Assembly (NCBI GenBank): GCA_964425195.1
Contig: CAYRLG010000011.1
Coordinates: 1 to 64,000, forward strand
Direction: 5' to 3'
DNA: 64,000 bases
Source of the DNA: Desulfamplus sp964425195
GTDB lineage: Bacteria > Desulfobacterota > Desulfobacteria > Desulfobacterales > Desulfobacteraceae
Part shown: one piece after another, positions 1-8,423 of the stretch
Layout of the letters: the number at the start of each line of letters is the position of its first letter
Position numbering within the stretch: position 1 is the first letter of the stretch
Notes under the pieces: generated by a model
The model's database searches: none
Told to the model about the DNA's origin: nothing
Seen by the model: the letters and a program-made list of their open reading frames with translations, nothing else
Program-made: the position numbers and the translations under genes

Positions 1-432
1 TACCTCCCCCCTTAGATTTTAAGATTTTACTTTTTCCTCTATTATTCTTTGTAGCCTTATTAGCATTACTCAGTTTGAGACTTATTTACTCATTCATATA
101 TGGAATGTATGTATAATTTATTAAAACCTCTCTTATAACTTTCTTTGCTCTTCTTTTACATATCTTCAACTCTTCGCTTGACTCTCTTATTTCTTCACTT
201 GCTCTCCTCGGTTCATGTCTGATTCTCCTTCTTAGCTTTAAGAAATTTCATTAAATTATGCTATTAAGGAGCTTCTATTTAGAAGCTGATATCCTTATCA
301 TACAAAAAATAATAACCTGATTCTTGATAACTATTGCCGATAATGCTAATCTTAATTCATCAATATCATAAAGTATTAAATGATAAGATTATATTGTCAA
401 AATAACATTTCTATCACAGGAGAGTTACAATA
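1..432. other. Left-edge intergenic region with a minus-strand ribosome binding site
   Basis: No gene is supported here. On the minus strand, positions 3-12 read as GGGGGGAGG just before the window edge. This is a strong Shine-Dalgarno sequence, so a minus-strand gene very probably starts just outside the window and this region holds divergent promoters. The rest is T- and A-rich with no convincing structure. A perfect sigma-28-type -10 box (listed separately) lies at 336-343. Confidence 0.5.
336..343 (+). promoter_or_regulatory. Possible sigma-28 -10 element upstream of STAS gene
   Basis: GCCGATAA, the exact sigma-28 (FliA) -10 consensus, lies about 90 nt before the STAS gene. The -35 position at the usual 15-nt spacing reads CTGA, not TAAA, so the promoter is only half supported. 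A chance match is possible. Confidence 0.3.
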
Positions 433-738
433 ATGAGTCAAGTTATAAGAGAAGGTGACAATACTATTATAATACCAGGAATGAGCATAGTGGCCTCAAT
501 GGCTGAGGATTTCAAAAAAGAGCTGTTAGCAGCTATTCACACATACAAAGGAAAAGTAGTGATTGACCTTGCTGGAGTTGATATGGTTGATTCTGTGGGA
601 CTTGGAGTTATTATTGCTGCCCACAACACATTGACACAAAAGGGAGACTCTTTGGAGATCATAAATGTCTCTAACGATATTTATGGGCTGTTTAGCACAA
701 TGAGACTTAATAGAAGATTTAAAATTGAGAAGATTTAA
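433..738 (+). CDS. STAS-domain anti-sigma factor antagonist (SpoIIAA/RsbV-like)
   Basis: A 101-residue single-domain protein of the size and pattern of SpoIIAA/RsbV anti-anti-sigma factors. The family works by partner switching: the unphosphorylated form binds an anti-sigma/kinase partner, and phosphorylation of a conserved serine releases it. The signature VDSVGLGV is present with D53-S54, and S54 is the predicted phosphoacceptor. The strand-helix pattern spans the whole chain, with no extra domain or signal peptide, so it should be cytoplasmic. A clear CAGGAGAG lies 8 nt before the ATG. No cognate kinase or phosphatase gene is beside it, so the partner and the regulated process are unknown. 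The family call is secure. Confidence 0.9.
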   Translation: MSQVIREGDNTIIIPGMSIVASMAEDFKKELLAAIHTYKGKVVIDLAGVDMVDSVGLGVIIAAHNTLTQKGDSLEIINVSNDIYGLFSTMRLNRRFKIEKI

Positions 739-760
739 TAAGCTCGAGAGAACATACCAC

Positions 761-793
761 GGCAGGAACTTAGTCCCTAATAAAGTTCCTGTC
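761..793 (+). terminator. Hairpin downstream of the STAS gene, terminator-like
   Basis: GGCAGGAACTT (761-771) pairs with AAGTTCCTGTC (783-793), an 11-bp stem with one G-U pair and an 11-nt loop, 22 nt after the stop codon. No strong T-run follows, so it may be a weak or Rho-assisted terminator. Confidence 0.4.
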
Positions 794-908
794 AGAATTA
801 TAAAATAGGTAAGAGTTCTTTACTGCATAAAATATTGTTTTAAATCATGATCTCTTATGATAGTAATACAGTTAAAACTAATAAGGTTAATCAAAGGGAG
901 CTTAAAGA

Positions 909-1280
909 ATGAAGCTAAAGAAAAGACGATTGACTATTATCTTTTTTATACTTATTTTGACTATTACTGTAGGATGCAGTAAAGAGGAGGAAAATGAGGA
1001 GTATTCTACTGTAAGTAATATGATAGTAGAGAGAAATAAAGCAAGGTTTAGCAGAGCAGCACAAGACGCTTCTTCATCAAAAAAGCTGGTTGATAACGAA
1101 ACTCCATTACAAGATGATGATATTGCTACTATACAAAAAGAGCGGCAAAAGATACCGGCAATTACCTTTGAGGAAAATGTTAAAATTGTAAGTGAGTCGT
1201 CAGGCGAAGTAATTGGAACAGGGATAGCCTCTCTTGATAAATCAGGTAGGATTGTAAGTATAAGAGTTAAAAATAGATAA
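909..1280 (+). CDS. Small predicted lipoprotein, function unknown
   Basis: A 123-residue protein with a lysine/arginine-rich start, a hydrophobic stretch at about residues 8-21 and a lipobox ending in Cys23 (TVGC). It should therefore be exported, lipidated and membrane-anchored. The mature part is charged and low in complexity (many E, K, S), with a possible folded stretch near the end (residues 85-120). AAGGGAG lies 7-8 nt before the ATG. I do not recognise the family. It converges on the metal transporter operon and has no functional context. Confidence 0.7.
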   Translation: MKLKKRRLTIIFFILILTITVGCSKEEENEEYSTVSNMIVERNKARFSRAAQDASSSKKLVDNETPLQDDDIATIQKERQKIPAITFEENVKIVSESSGEVIGTGIASLDKSGRIVSIRVKNR

Positions 1281-1342
1281 TACACGCTCTTTTTTATGGA
1301 GTCGATTCTGCTAATATTAAATTGATTAAATCAAACCAACTT

Positions 1343-2098
1343 TTACTTAATTTGAGAACATACAAGACAACCCTGCATTGTCAGTGGTTTTTCAAGTCCG
1401 CTCATTGCAAGAAGAGTATCATCTAAAAATAACCTCTTTGTTTCATCATCAGCTATAATTTCACCTTTGTGTAGCACAATTGTCCTTTCGCACAGTTCAA
1501 GAGCCATATCAAGATCATGTGTTGCAACTATTTTAGTGTGTTTAAAGGTTTTAAGTAGATTGATCAACCTTCTACGAGATAGTGGATCCAGATTGGAAGA
1601 CGGTTCATCCATTATAAGAATATCCGGCATAGTTGCAATTACTGCAGCAATCGCAACTGCCCTTTTTTCACCACCTGAAAGTTTGTGTGGAGAGCGTTTT
1701 ATAAGATGAGAAACGCCTACGGTATTAAGTGCTTCCATTACTCTCTCTTCAACTTCTGCCTCTGGAAGTCCTAAATTGATTGGACCAAATGCAACATCAT
1801 CAAAAACCGTTGGCATAAAAAGTTGATCGTCTGGGTCTTGAAAGACCATGCCTACTGATCTTCTGACTGCTTTTAGATTTTTTTTGTTTAAAGGGTAATC
1901 TCCAATTCTTATACTCCCTTTAGTGGATGTAAGAGAACCTATAAGATGGAGCAGAAGAGTCGATTTTCCAGCCCCATTGGAACCAACCAGTGCCACTGAC
2001 TCTCCATGATGGATTTTAAAATTGATATTATTTAGCCCAATAGTACCATCTGGATAAGTGTAGTGTAGATTTTCGGCTTGAACAATATGGTGACTCAT
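1343..2098 (-). CDS. cbiO: Nickel/cobalt ECF transporter ATPase (CbiO/NikO)
   Basis: A 251-residue ABC ATPase of the CbiO/NikO type, which hydrolyses ATP to power metal uptake with the CbiM and CbiQ membrane proteins. Walker A reads GSNGAGKST, the Q-loop region QDPDDQLF is characteristic of cobalt/ECF ATPases, the signature motif is LSGGEKRAVAIA, and Walker B is ILIMDEPSS. It is last in the cbiMN-cbiQ-cbiO operon and overlaps cbiQ by 4 nt, which implies translational coupling. Whether nickel or cobalt is carried cannot be decided from the ATPase. Confidence 0.93.
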   Translation of the reverse strand: MSHHIVQAENLHYTYPDGTIGLNNINFKIHHGESVALVGSNGAGKSTLLLHLIGSLTSTKGSIRIGDYPLNKKNLKAVRRSVGMVFQDPDDQLFMPTVFDDVAFGPINLGLPEAEVEERVMEALNTVGVSHLIKRSPHKLSGGEKRAVAIAAVIATMPDILIMDEPSSNLDPLSRRRLINLLKTFKHTKIVATHDLDMALELCERTIVLHKGEIIADDETKRLFLDDTLLAMSGLEKPLTMQGCLVCSQIK

Positions 2099-2985
2099 AA
2101 AAAAAGAAACTCCGTAATCAACTCTCCAAGTTCTACAGGAATATTGCAGAGTCTAAATATTATAAATAGCAAACCCCATGCAGAAACAAAAAATAGCTCC
2201 AAAATACCAAAATCCGTTTTTCTTATCATTTGAATGTGCCCATCAAATCCACGACAGCACATAGATAGATGTATCCTCTGTGCACGATCAAGAGTTCTAA
2301 GTAATAGCTGACCTATCATTGGAGCAAAGATAGAGAGTTTCATATTGCTACCAGCATCAAAAGTACGAAGTGCTCTTGCTCTTACCATTCTGGATGCCTC
2401 ATCAATAAGTACAAACATATATCTGTACAAAAACATAAGTTGGGCAATAAATGGACCTGGAACACCAAATTTCTGGAGGGCGAGACAGACAGAATCAAAA
2501 CCAGTTGTACAGATTAATATAAGAGCAACTCCCACAGTTAGGCAAAAACGAACCATAATAGAAAAAAAAGATATCCACCCCCCACTTATCTCAATTACAC
2601 CAATCTTCTCTTTTAAACCGATAATATCTATCAAACTTGTAATATGAATAAACTCTATAATATCTGAAAAATCTAATCTTACAAGAACATCTCTATCCAT
2701 TAAAGGGTTAAAAATACCAATAAAAAAAGCAAATGGCATGAGCATAAGTATCTTTTTAATAAGATAAGCTAAAGGTAAATCAGCCCATGCCACCATAACA
2801 GCGGGATATATGAGAAATGGCATTAAGATAGAAATCTCATATTTGTTGAATGAAACAACCGTTATTATAAATATAAAAGTAGTGATAACTTTTGCCCGAG
2901 GATCAAGGTTATGAAGCCAAGTTTCACCGGAAGAGAGCCTATCCATGTAGAAGATATCAAACAGATTATTTTGAAGATTTGACAT
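2095..2985 (-). CDS. cbiQ: Nickel/cobalt ECF transporter transmembrane protein (CbiQ/NikQ)
   Basis: A 296-residue membrane protein, the T-component that couples the ATPase to the metal-binding CbiM subunit. It has several hydrophobic segments (first about residues 30-80). The cytoplasmic coupling motif region, RMVRARALRTFDAG, and a second one around CCRGFDG match the Ala-Arg-Gly-type motifs of the family. AGAGG lies 8 nt before the start. The gene overlaps cbiO downstream by 4 nt and follows cbiM by about 54 nt. Confidence 0.9.
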   Translation of the reverse strand: MSNLQNNLFDIFYMDRLSSGETWLHNLDPRAKVITTFIFIITVVSFNKYEISILMPFLIYPAVMVAWADLPLAYLIKKILMLMPFAFFIGIFNPLMDRDVLVRLDFSDIIEFIHITSLIDIIGLKEKIGVIEISGGWISFFSIMVRFCLTVGVALILICTTGFDSVCLALQKFGVPGPFIAQLMFLYRYMFVLIDEASRMVRARALRTFDAGSNMKLSIFAPMIGQLLLRTLDRAQRIHLSMCCRGFDGHIQMIRKTDFGILELFFVSAWGLLFIIFRLCNIPVELGELITEFLFL

Positions 2986-3039
2986 ATCAAGAGCCTCTAT
3001 CCATTTAATTTTTATTGCTCTGTATTAATTATCACATAG

Positions 3040-4149
3040 CTATTCATTCGATTTTTTACGTTTCAGGACAAATCCAATAAGAATAGCAATTGTTAGTGTC
3101 AATAGCCCTCCAACAACTCCGGCAGCAGAAGTTCCAGGATCAACTGCTGGCCATGATGAAGAGAGCTCCTTACTTCCTCCTAATGTTTCAGCAGTGCCTA
3201 CCATTTGTGCATTATTGCTATCAGTAGCGTTTTCTGACACTATTTCTGAACTACCAGAGTTAAATCCATAGTCTGGCATAAAGGCTGTCTTTTCTTGAAT
3301 TTTAGATAGAGATGAGTGCACTCCTTCAGGTGTTTGAAGCTCATCAACTCCTGCAGTTTTTAACATTGCCCACTCAAGTCCATCAGGATTTGATGATGCA
3401 AACCAACTTAAAATTGATCCCGTTATTATAGTAACAACAATAAATCCAATAAGAACATTGCGAATTGATGAGGAGGAGTCTATTGCAACAGAAGAGTAGG
3501 CAGCATTCAATATTTCAGGTTTAGCTTTCCAGATAAATATTACTACAGCAGATGTAATAGCTCCTTCTACAATGCCGATAGCTAAATGTATTGGTAGCAT
3601 TAACATTAAAAATGTAGTAAATGGAAGCTCTGATATACCAGATAAAAGAGTTTCAAAAACAACTGCAAATGCTCCCATCAGCAAGCCTATAATAGCAGCG
3701 ACAAGAGAGGCTATCATAATATTTCGCTCTGTTTTTTGCCATGTTGTATGTTTTCTAACAATTTTTTTGTAAATAATAGGATAGGCGATAAAACATGGGA
3801 AAAATCCTAAATTGAATATATTGCATCCAAGAGCAAGAAGACCTCCATCTGCAAAGAAAAGTGCCTGTACAGTTAGAACCGATGCCATTGTCAGAAAAGC
3901 AATGTGAGGTCCAAGCAGAATAGCAAGAATCATTCCTCCTCCAAGGTGTCCACTTGAACCTGTAACTGGTATAGTAAAATTTATCATCTGTGCCGCGAAG
4001 ATAAATGCCCCTAAAACACCCATCAAAGGTACTTTCTGGTCATCCATCTCATCTTTAACCTTTTTTGAACAATAACCAATTAAACCAGCAGTTACTGCCC
4101 ACATTGTTCCACCAACCGCAGGGGAAATCAAAGCATCTGCCATGTGCAT
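3040..4149 (-). CDS. cbiM: Fused CbiM-CbiN-type nickel/cobalt-binding transporter subunit
   Basis: A 369-residue fusion. Residues 1-210 are the CbiM/NikM substrate-specific membrane domain. The rest carries the PDGLE motif (SNPDGLEW, about residue 255) of the NikN/CbiN-like accessory subunit and ends with a hydrophobic helix and KRKK. The chosen start gives Met-His at the N-terminus; in CbiM/NikM this segment helps bind the metal, which supports this ATG over the one two codons on. It is the first gene of the operon. The leader contains a nested hairpin and an operator-like palindrome (4211-4282). No B12 box was seen, so a metal-responsive protein regulator is more likely than a cobalamin riboswitch. 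Confidence 0.92.
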   Translation of the reverse strand: MHMADALISPAVGGTMWAVTAGLIGYCSKKVKDEMDDQKVPLMGVLGAFIFAAQMINFTIPVTGSSGHLGGGMILAILLGPHIAFLTMASVLTVQALFFADGGLLALGCNIFNLGFFPCFIAYPIIYKKIVRKHTTWQKTERNIMIASLVAAIIGLLMGAFAVVFETLLSGISELPFTTFLMLMLPIHLAIGIVEGAITSAVVIFIWKAKPEILNAAYSSVAIDSSSSIRNVLIGFIVVTIITGSILSWFASSNPDGLEWAMLKTAGVDELQTPEGVHSSLSKIQEKTAFMPDYGFNSGSSEIVSENATDSNNAQMVGTAETLGGSKELSSSWPAVDPGTSAAGVVGGLLTLTIAILIGFVLKRKKSNE

Positions 4150-4210
4150 GACGTTCTTCCTTATATTAACAGTAGTTAAAAATTATGGCTACTGACTATA
4201 TGGTAAATAA

Positions 4211-4282
4211 AAAACCACGTAAAGCCAGTATAAACTATGTACACTAAACAGTTGTGTACACACACTAAACCTTCGTGGTTTT
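4211..4282. promoter_or_regulatory. Nested hairpin with operator-like palindrome and direct repeats, upstream of cbiM
   Basis: AAAACCACG (4211-4219) pairs perfectly with CGTGGTTTT (4274-4282), and T-rich DNA follows on either strand. Inside is a perfect 7-bp inverted repeat, TGTACAC (4238-4244) and GTGTACA (4254-4260), with a 9-bp spacer. ACACTAAAC occurs twice (4241-4249 and 4262-4270), 21 bp apart, about two helical turns. This looks like a repressor site, about 90-120 nt before cbiM. NikR, a Fur-family protein or an RNA element are all possible. The remainder of the 4150-4515 gap shows no gene. Confidence 0.55.
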
Positions 4283-4515
4283 ATATTTTTTAAATTTTTC
4301 ATTGTAAAGATAGAACATTATTCTTTCTTTACAGTTAAATATATAAAGAGTAAATACAATTTATATACTAAAAGATGGTGATTTTGGAAAAATATAACAT
4401 TTTGCGGACTTCATGCCAGCGATATTTGGGCAAAAATATAATAACTCAAGATCATAGTCAAGGAGATTATATGCTTAAAAATCCAGAATAAAATCCAAAA
4501 ACTATATTGCCCATA

Positions 4516-6003
4516 CTAATTTTTCAGCATAGAGAGCAACTTAATCATAGTCTCTTTTGCATCACCTTCAAGCATTACTGTGTTGCTGTTTTTATAAAGA
4601 GGATTTGGCACACCCGAATACCCGGGTTTTTCATCAAAATTACAAATAATTATATTTTTTGCCTCATGTGCCATTAAGATAGGCATCCCAGAGATGGGAG
4701 TCCCTTCAACCTCTATAGCCGCGGGATTTACCACATCGCAAGCACCTACAATTATAGCCAGATCAGTTGAGCCAAACTCAGGATTTATCTCCTCCATCTC
4801 TATAAGCATGTCATAATCTACATTAGCTTCTGCAAGAAGAACATTCATGTGTCCTGGCATTCTGCCTGCAACAGGATGTATGGCATATTTTAGCTCTTTA
4901 CCCATATCAATTAGTATGTTTGCAAGTGCTGTAACTTCCATTTGTGCCTGGGCAATTGCCATTCCATAACCAGGAATAATGATGATCTTGTTAGCCTCTT
5001 GTAATATTTTATTTGCCTTTTCAAAAGGTTTTATTATCTCAAGAACCTCTCTGTTCTGTTCTTCAGAGTTTTTTACCTCAGAATTTTTATTATATAAGAT
5101 ATCATCAGATGAAGGAGCTATAGCAGAAGAGTCATCAATACAATCGCTTATAATGGCTGACTTTTTAGAATCTATATTTAAATTAAGCGGAAAAAATACT
5201 CTTATAATATCTCTATTCATGGCTTTGCACATAATATATGTAAGAATATATCCAGATGCTGCAACAACTGCACCAAATGCAATCAAAAGCCTATTTCCTA
5301 AAACCATTCCGCAAAGTGCTGCAGATAGCCCCGTCATTGAATTTAGAAATGAGATTAAAACAGGCATATCAGCACCACCAATACGTATGGAAAATAGAAC
5401 CCCCAACAACAATGAGAGTACTATTTGTAGAAGATAGAGATAAAATGCAATATCTGCCGGTACATGGAACGAGATAGAGCATGCAGCAAACATACCCCAG
5501 ATAGTTATCAGCACAAGTATATTATGTGAGGGAAGAATTTGAGGCAATTGTCTCATTTTATTAGCTAACTTGGCTCCAGCAATAAGACTTCCACTAAAAG
5601 TAAAAGCTCCAACTGCTAATCCAATGATACCAGAAATAGCACTTACAGAGTCAAGAGATTGCCCGTTTCTTGCTAACTCAACAAGAGATACGAGAAAAGC
5701 GGCTGCGCCACCAGCACCATTTTGGATAGCCACCATTGCAGGTATCTGATTCATATTTACAACTTTTGCTACAGCATAACCTACAATTGCACCAATAAGC
5801 AGTGAAATAGCAACCAATTCTCCACTTACTATCTGGTTACGATACAAAATTAGGATAAATGCAAATAGAAGTGAAAAAGCCGCAGCTAAATTACCAAACC
5901 TTGCTTTACGTGGTTCGCTAAAGAGCCATATCCCCACGATAAGACCTGAAATAACCAAAAAATCAATAATCAGATTCATAATAGTATTACTCTCATTTAT
6001 CAT
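4516..6003 (-). CDS. pntB: NAD(P) transhydrogenase beta subunit
   Basis: A 495-residue beta subunit of the proton-translocating transhydrogenase, which moves hydride between NADH and NADP+ using the proton gradient. The first 270 or so residues are a series of membrane helices. The C-terminal NADP(H)-binding domain III shows GYGMAIAQAQ and GRMPGHMNVLLAEA. Between them is a longer than usual polar linker (about residues 275-330, rich in S, D, N and E). The start overlaps the pntAb stop by 4 nt. In an acetyl-CoA-pathway organism it could supply NADPH for the methyl branch or biosynthesis (inference). Confidence 0.95.
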   Translation of the reverse strand: MINESNTIMNLIIDFLVISGLIVGIWLFSEPRKARFGNLAAAFSLLFAFILILYRNQIVSGELVAISLLIGAIVGYAVAKVVNMNQIPAMVAIQNGAGGAAAFLVSLVELARNGQSLDSVSAISGIIGLAVGAFTFSGSLIAGAKLANKMRQLPQILPSHNILVLITIWGMFAACSISFHVPADIAFYLYLLQIVLSLLLGVLFSIRIGGADMPVLISFLNSMTGLSAALCGMVLGNRLLIAFGAVVAASGYILTYIMCKAMNRDIIRVFFPLNLNIDSKKSAIISDCIDDSSAIAPSSDDILYNKNSEVKNSEEQNREVLEIIKPFEKANKILQEANKIIIIPGYGMAIAQAQMEVTALANILIDMGKELKYAIHPVAGRMPGHMNVLLAEANVDYDMLIEMEEINPEFGSTDLAIIVGACDVVNPAAIEVEGTPISGMPILMAHEAKNIIICNFDEKPGYSGVPNPLYKNSNTVMLEGDAKETMIKLLSMLKN

Positions 6004-6308
6004 TTGATATCTTGTAAAGATATGGTCTCTTTTCTGCCTTTGAAAAGACCAAGCATTCTATCTGTAATAGCAAATCCTCCCACAACATTAAAGGTAGCTG
6101 CTATTATGGCTATTGAACCAAATATGTTTTCCATAGTTGTCCCTTTTATTGTAAAAAGAAGGACTGCTCCTAAAATTGTAACCCCAGAGACAGCGTTGGT
6201 CATGGACATCAATGGAGTGTGTAGCAACGATGGAATTCTTGATATCAATAGGTATCCAATAAAAAAAGATAGGATAAAAATTCCTAACATAAGTAGTAGA
6301 TTTATCAT
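6000..6308 (-). CDS. pntAb: NAD(P) transhydrogenase alpha-2 subunit (membrane part)
   Basis: A 102-residue hydrophobic protein corresponding to the membrane domain that in E. coli is fused to the C-terminus of PntA. It has three or four short membrane helices and the conserved TPLMSMTNAVSG segment. AAGGT lies just before the ATG. It sits between pntAa and pntB and overlaps pntB by 4 nt. The separate-subunit arrangement (alpha-1, alpha-2, beta) is common outside the enterics. Confidence 0.92.
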   Translation of the reverse strand: MINLLLMLGIFILSFFIGYLLISRIPSLLHTPLMSMTNAVSGVTILGAVLLFTIKGTTMENIFGSIAIIAATFNVVGGFAITDRMLGLFKGRKETISLQDIK

Positions 6309-6384
6309 TTTTGTACCTTGATAAGATTTTATTATTATTTATAAAGTCATATATATTTGGTCATAAATTGATTTTTGCAGAATC

Positions 6385-6414
6385 TGTAGAGACACACTGT
6401 CGTGAGTCTCTACA
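6385..6414. repeat. GTAG...CTAC palindrome, copy 1
   Basis: TGTAGAGAC (6385-6393) pairs with GTCTCTACA (6406-6414), with three further pairs (CAC/GTG) after an A-A mismatch. The 28-bp core (6386-6413) has the same length as the copy at 24358-24385 and matches it at most positions. It lies 5 nt beyond the pntAa stop, inside the pnt operon. There is no poly-T run, so it is more likely a dispersed repeat than a simple terminator. Confidence 0.65.
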
Positions 6415-6419
6415 TTAAA

Positions 6420-7583
6420 CTATGATTCTATTCCCATTGCTTTGAGTGCTCCTTTATAGTGGATGCGTGATTCATGGGTAACAAGAGAGTTGGCTACAAT
6501 CTCATCGCTAAGATCAATATTACCAATCCCTTTCTTAAAGAGATTTTCAACATAGTAATAGATATTATTGGCATATAGCCAACTTGCATGGGTTGCTACT
6601 CTTCCTGGAATATTTTGTATTCCACAGATATTTACATTCAGTTTTTGGACAAAACGCCCATGTTCAGTAATTTCACAATTACCTCCCTGATCAACTGAAA
6701 CATCCATAATTACAGAACCCGGTTTCATAGTAGCAACCATAGCTTCAGTTACCAAAACTGGGGCAACTTCTCCTGGTACAAGCGCACTTAAAATTACCAC
6801 ATCAGCCTCTTTTATATGCTGCGAAATAATTTCACGCTCTTTTTTAAGCCACTCTTTTTCTAAAGATTTTGCATAACCTCCTTCTGCAAGTGCAAACTCT
6901 TGCGGAATATCAAATTCAATAGGCTTTGCCCCTAAACTTTGGGCTTCTGTAGATGCGTTTTTTCTAATATCAAGAGACTTTATAACGCCCCCAAGCCTTT
7001 TTGCTGTGGCAATTGCCTGAAGCCCAACAACACCCGCTCCTATAATCAAAAATCGTGCAGGCTTTATGGTACCAATTGCAGTACCTATCATTGGAACAAA
7101 GGTTTGCATCTGATTGGCAGCCATTATTACAGATTTATATCCAGTTACTGTGCTCATTGAAGATAGAGCATCCATTCTTTGTGCTCTGGAGATACGAGGA
7201 ATTCCATCCATAGTAAATGATGTTATTGCTTTATCTCTAAGGCGTTTAATCATAGTATGGTTATCAGGTGACGCAGGATGAAGAAATGTGATGAGCATTC
7301 CACCATCCTTTAGCATGTCTGCCTCGTGCTTTCCAACTTGCTGATTAAAATCTGGCTGCTTAACTTTTAAAATGATATCAGATTCAGCAAATAACTTTTC
7401 AGGATCAGCAATTAATTTTGCCCCAACGTTTTTATACTCATCATCACTTATCAATACTCCATCGCCAGCAGATGACTGGATAGCTACCTCAAAACCAAGT
7501 GCAATAAATTTTTTGACTGTTTCTGGAGTAGCTGCTACTCTCTTCTCTTCTGTTAAAATCTCTTTGGGTATTCCAATTAACAT
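6420..7583 (-). CDS. pntAa: NAD(P) transhydrogenase alpha-1 subunit (NAD-binding)
   Basis: A 387-residue soluble domain I of the transhydrogenase, related to alanine dehydrogenase. The N-terminus MLIGIPKEI and the RVAATPETV segment are typical. The NAD-binding Rossmann motif is GAGVVGLQAIATAKRLGG (about residue 180). GAGGAGGT lies before the ATG. It is followed by pntAb after a 111-nt gap that holds the palindrome at 6385-6414. A strong 20-bp hairpin (7604-7653) lies in its leader. Confidence 0.95.
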   Translation of the reverse strand: MLIGIPKEILTEEKRVAATPETVKKFIALGFEVAIQSSAGDGVLISDDEYKNVGAKLIADPEKLFAESDIILKVKQPDFNQQVGKHEADMLKDGGMLITFLHPASPDNHTMIKRLRDKAITSFTMDGIPRISRAQRMDALSSMSTVTGYKSVIMAANQMQTFVPMIGTAIGTIKPARFLIIGAGVVGLQAIATAKRLGGVIKSLDIRKNASTEAQSLGAKPIEFDIPQEFALAEGGYAKSLEKEWLKKEREIISQHIKEADVVILSALVPGEVAPVLVTEAMVATMKPGSVIMDVSVDQGGNCEITEHGRFVQKLNVNICGIQNIPGRVATHASWLYANNIYYYVENLFKKGIGNIDLSDEIVANSLVTHESRIHYKGALKAMGIES

Positions 7584-7603
7584 TGATTACCTCCTCTCCT
7601 CTC

Positions 7604-7653
7604 TTTCATAGTGTTATGATAGTATGACTATTAACTATCGTAATGCTATGAAA
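7604..7653 (-). promoter_or_regulatory. Long leader hairpin immediately upstream of pntAa
   Basis: A 20-bp stem with three G-U pairs: TTTCATAGTGTTATGATAGT (7604-7623) against ACTATCGTAATGCTATGAAA (7634-7653), loop of 10 nt. It ends about 20 nt before the pntAa ATG, just ahead of its ribosome binding site, with no T-run. It could control translation or RNA stability between the HEAT-like gene and pntAa. Confidence 0.5.
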
Positions 7654-7670
7654 CAATTTAGTTATTTAGC

Positions 7671-8078
7671 TTATACTGCATATAGTCTGCTTAATATTTT
7701 ATCAAAATAGGTTGGTTGCGGAGTGCTTCTTAATTTTTCGACCGTTGTCGTTATCTTGTAACCTATCTCATTTGAGATATCTGCCTTGTTGCGGCTCAAC
7801 AGTTGAACTAACGCCTCTCCAGCAAGAACTCTTGCATCGTAATAAATATTGTCGTCAGCAAGCAGCTCAATCACCTGCAAAATTAATTCTGGTGTAGGAG
7901 ATTTTATATCTCCAGCCCGTTTTAAAACTTCTTCACGAAGTCTCCAGTTACCTTTATATCTAAGTATCCGAATAAGACCATGCTGATACTCTGATAAAGA
8001 GTCGGTAGCTGCAAACTCCTCAATCATACTCAAAACTGCTCCCCAATCAGTAAGATTTCCAAATGGATCGTGTTTCAT
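7671..8078 (-). CDS. HEAT-like helical protein of unknown function
   Basis: A 135-residue soluble protein made of predicted alpha-helices in pairs. Segments such as LREEVLKRAGDIKSPTPELI and ARVLAGEALVQLL resemble HEAT/PBS-lyase repeats. There is no signal peptide, no catalytic motif and no cysteine cluster. It lies upstream of the transhydrogenase genes on the same strand, 87 nt away, so co-transcription is possible but a joint function is not shown. I do not recognise a named family. Confidence 0.65.
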   Translation of the reverse strand: MKHDPFGNLTDWGAVLSMIEEFAATDSLSEYQHGLIRILRYKGNWRLREEVLKRAGDIKSPTPELILQVIELLADDNIYYDARVLAGEALVQLLSRNKADISNEIGYKITTTVEKLRSTPQPTYFDKILSRLYAV

Positions 8079-8423
8079 TATCTCTAATTCTCCTTTAATC
8101 TTTAGTCTAAAATATTTATTAGTTTTATATTAAAAATCGATACCTTAATCCTTAATTTGATTCTTAAACACTATAGAGCAAAGGTTATGCCATGATAGTA
8201 TCTATTGTGATAACATACTGATATTATATTACATAAAGTGATTTGTTATAATAAAGAATAAAATGGTCTTGAGTTAAAAGTTGGGCACTAAACGCCCTAT
8301 TATGGAGTGGAATAGATTAAATTGAACACTATAGAAAATTGATAACATGCTTGAATGATAAGATAACAATATTTTAGATAGTAGGGAAGAATAGATGTGG
8401 GAGAGATCGCCCAATATGGGCTA
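8079..8423. other. Intergenic region with short hairpins only
   Basis: 345 nt between the sigma-54 activator stop and the HEAT-like gene. Two short GC-containing hairpins are visible: GGGC(ACTAAAC)GCCC near 8283-8297 and GCCC(AATAT)GGGC at 8409-8421. The latter sits just after the activator stop codon and lacks a T-run. No gene, tRNA or clear promoter was found. Confidence 0.4.

Noticed and set aside
4150..4515. Cobalamin riboswitch before cbiM
   Set aside because: No B12 box (GCCACTG-like core) could be found; the structure seen is a palindrome/operator type.
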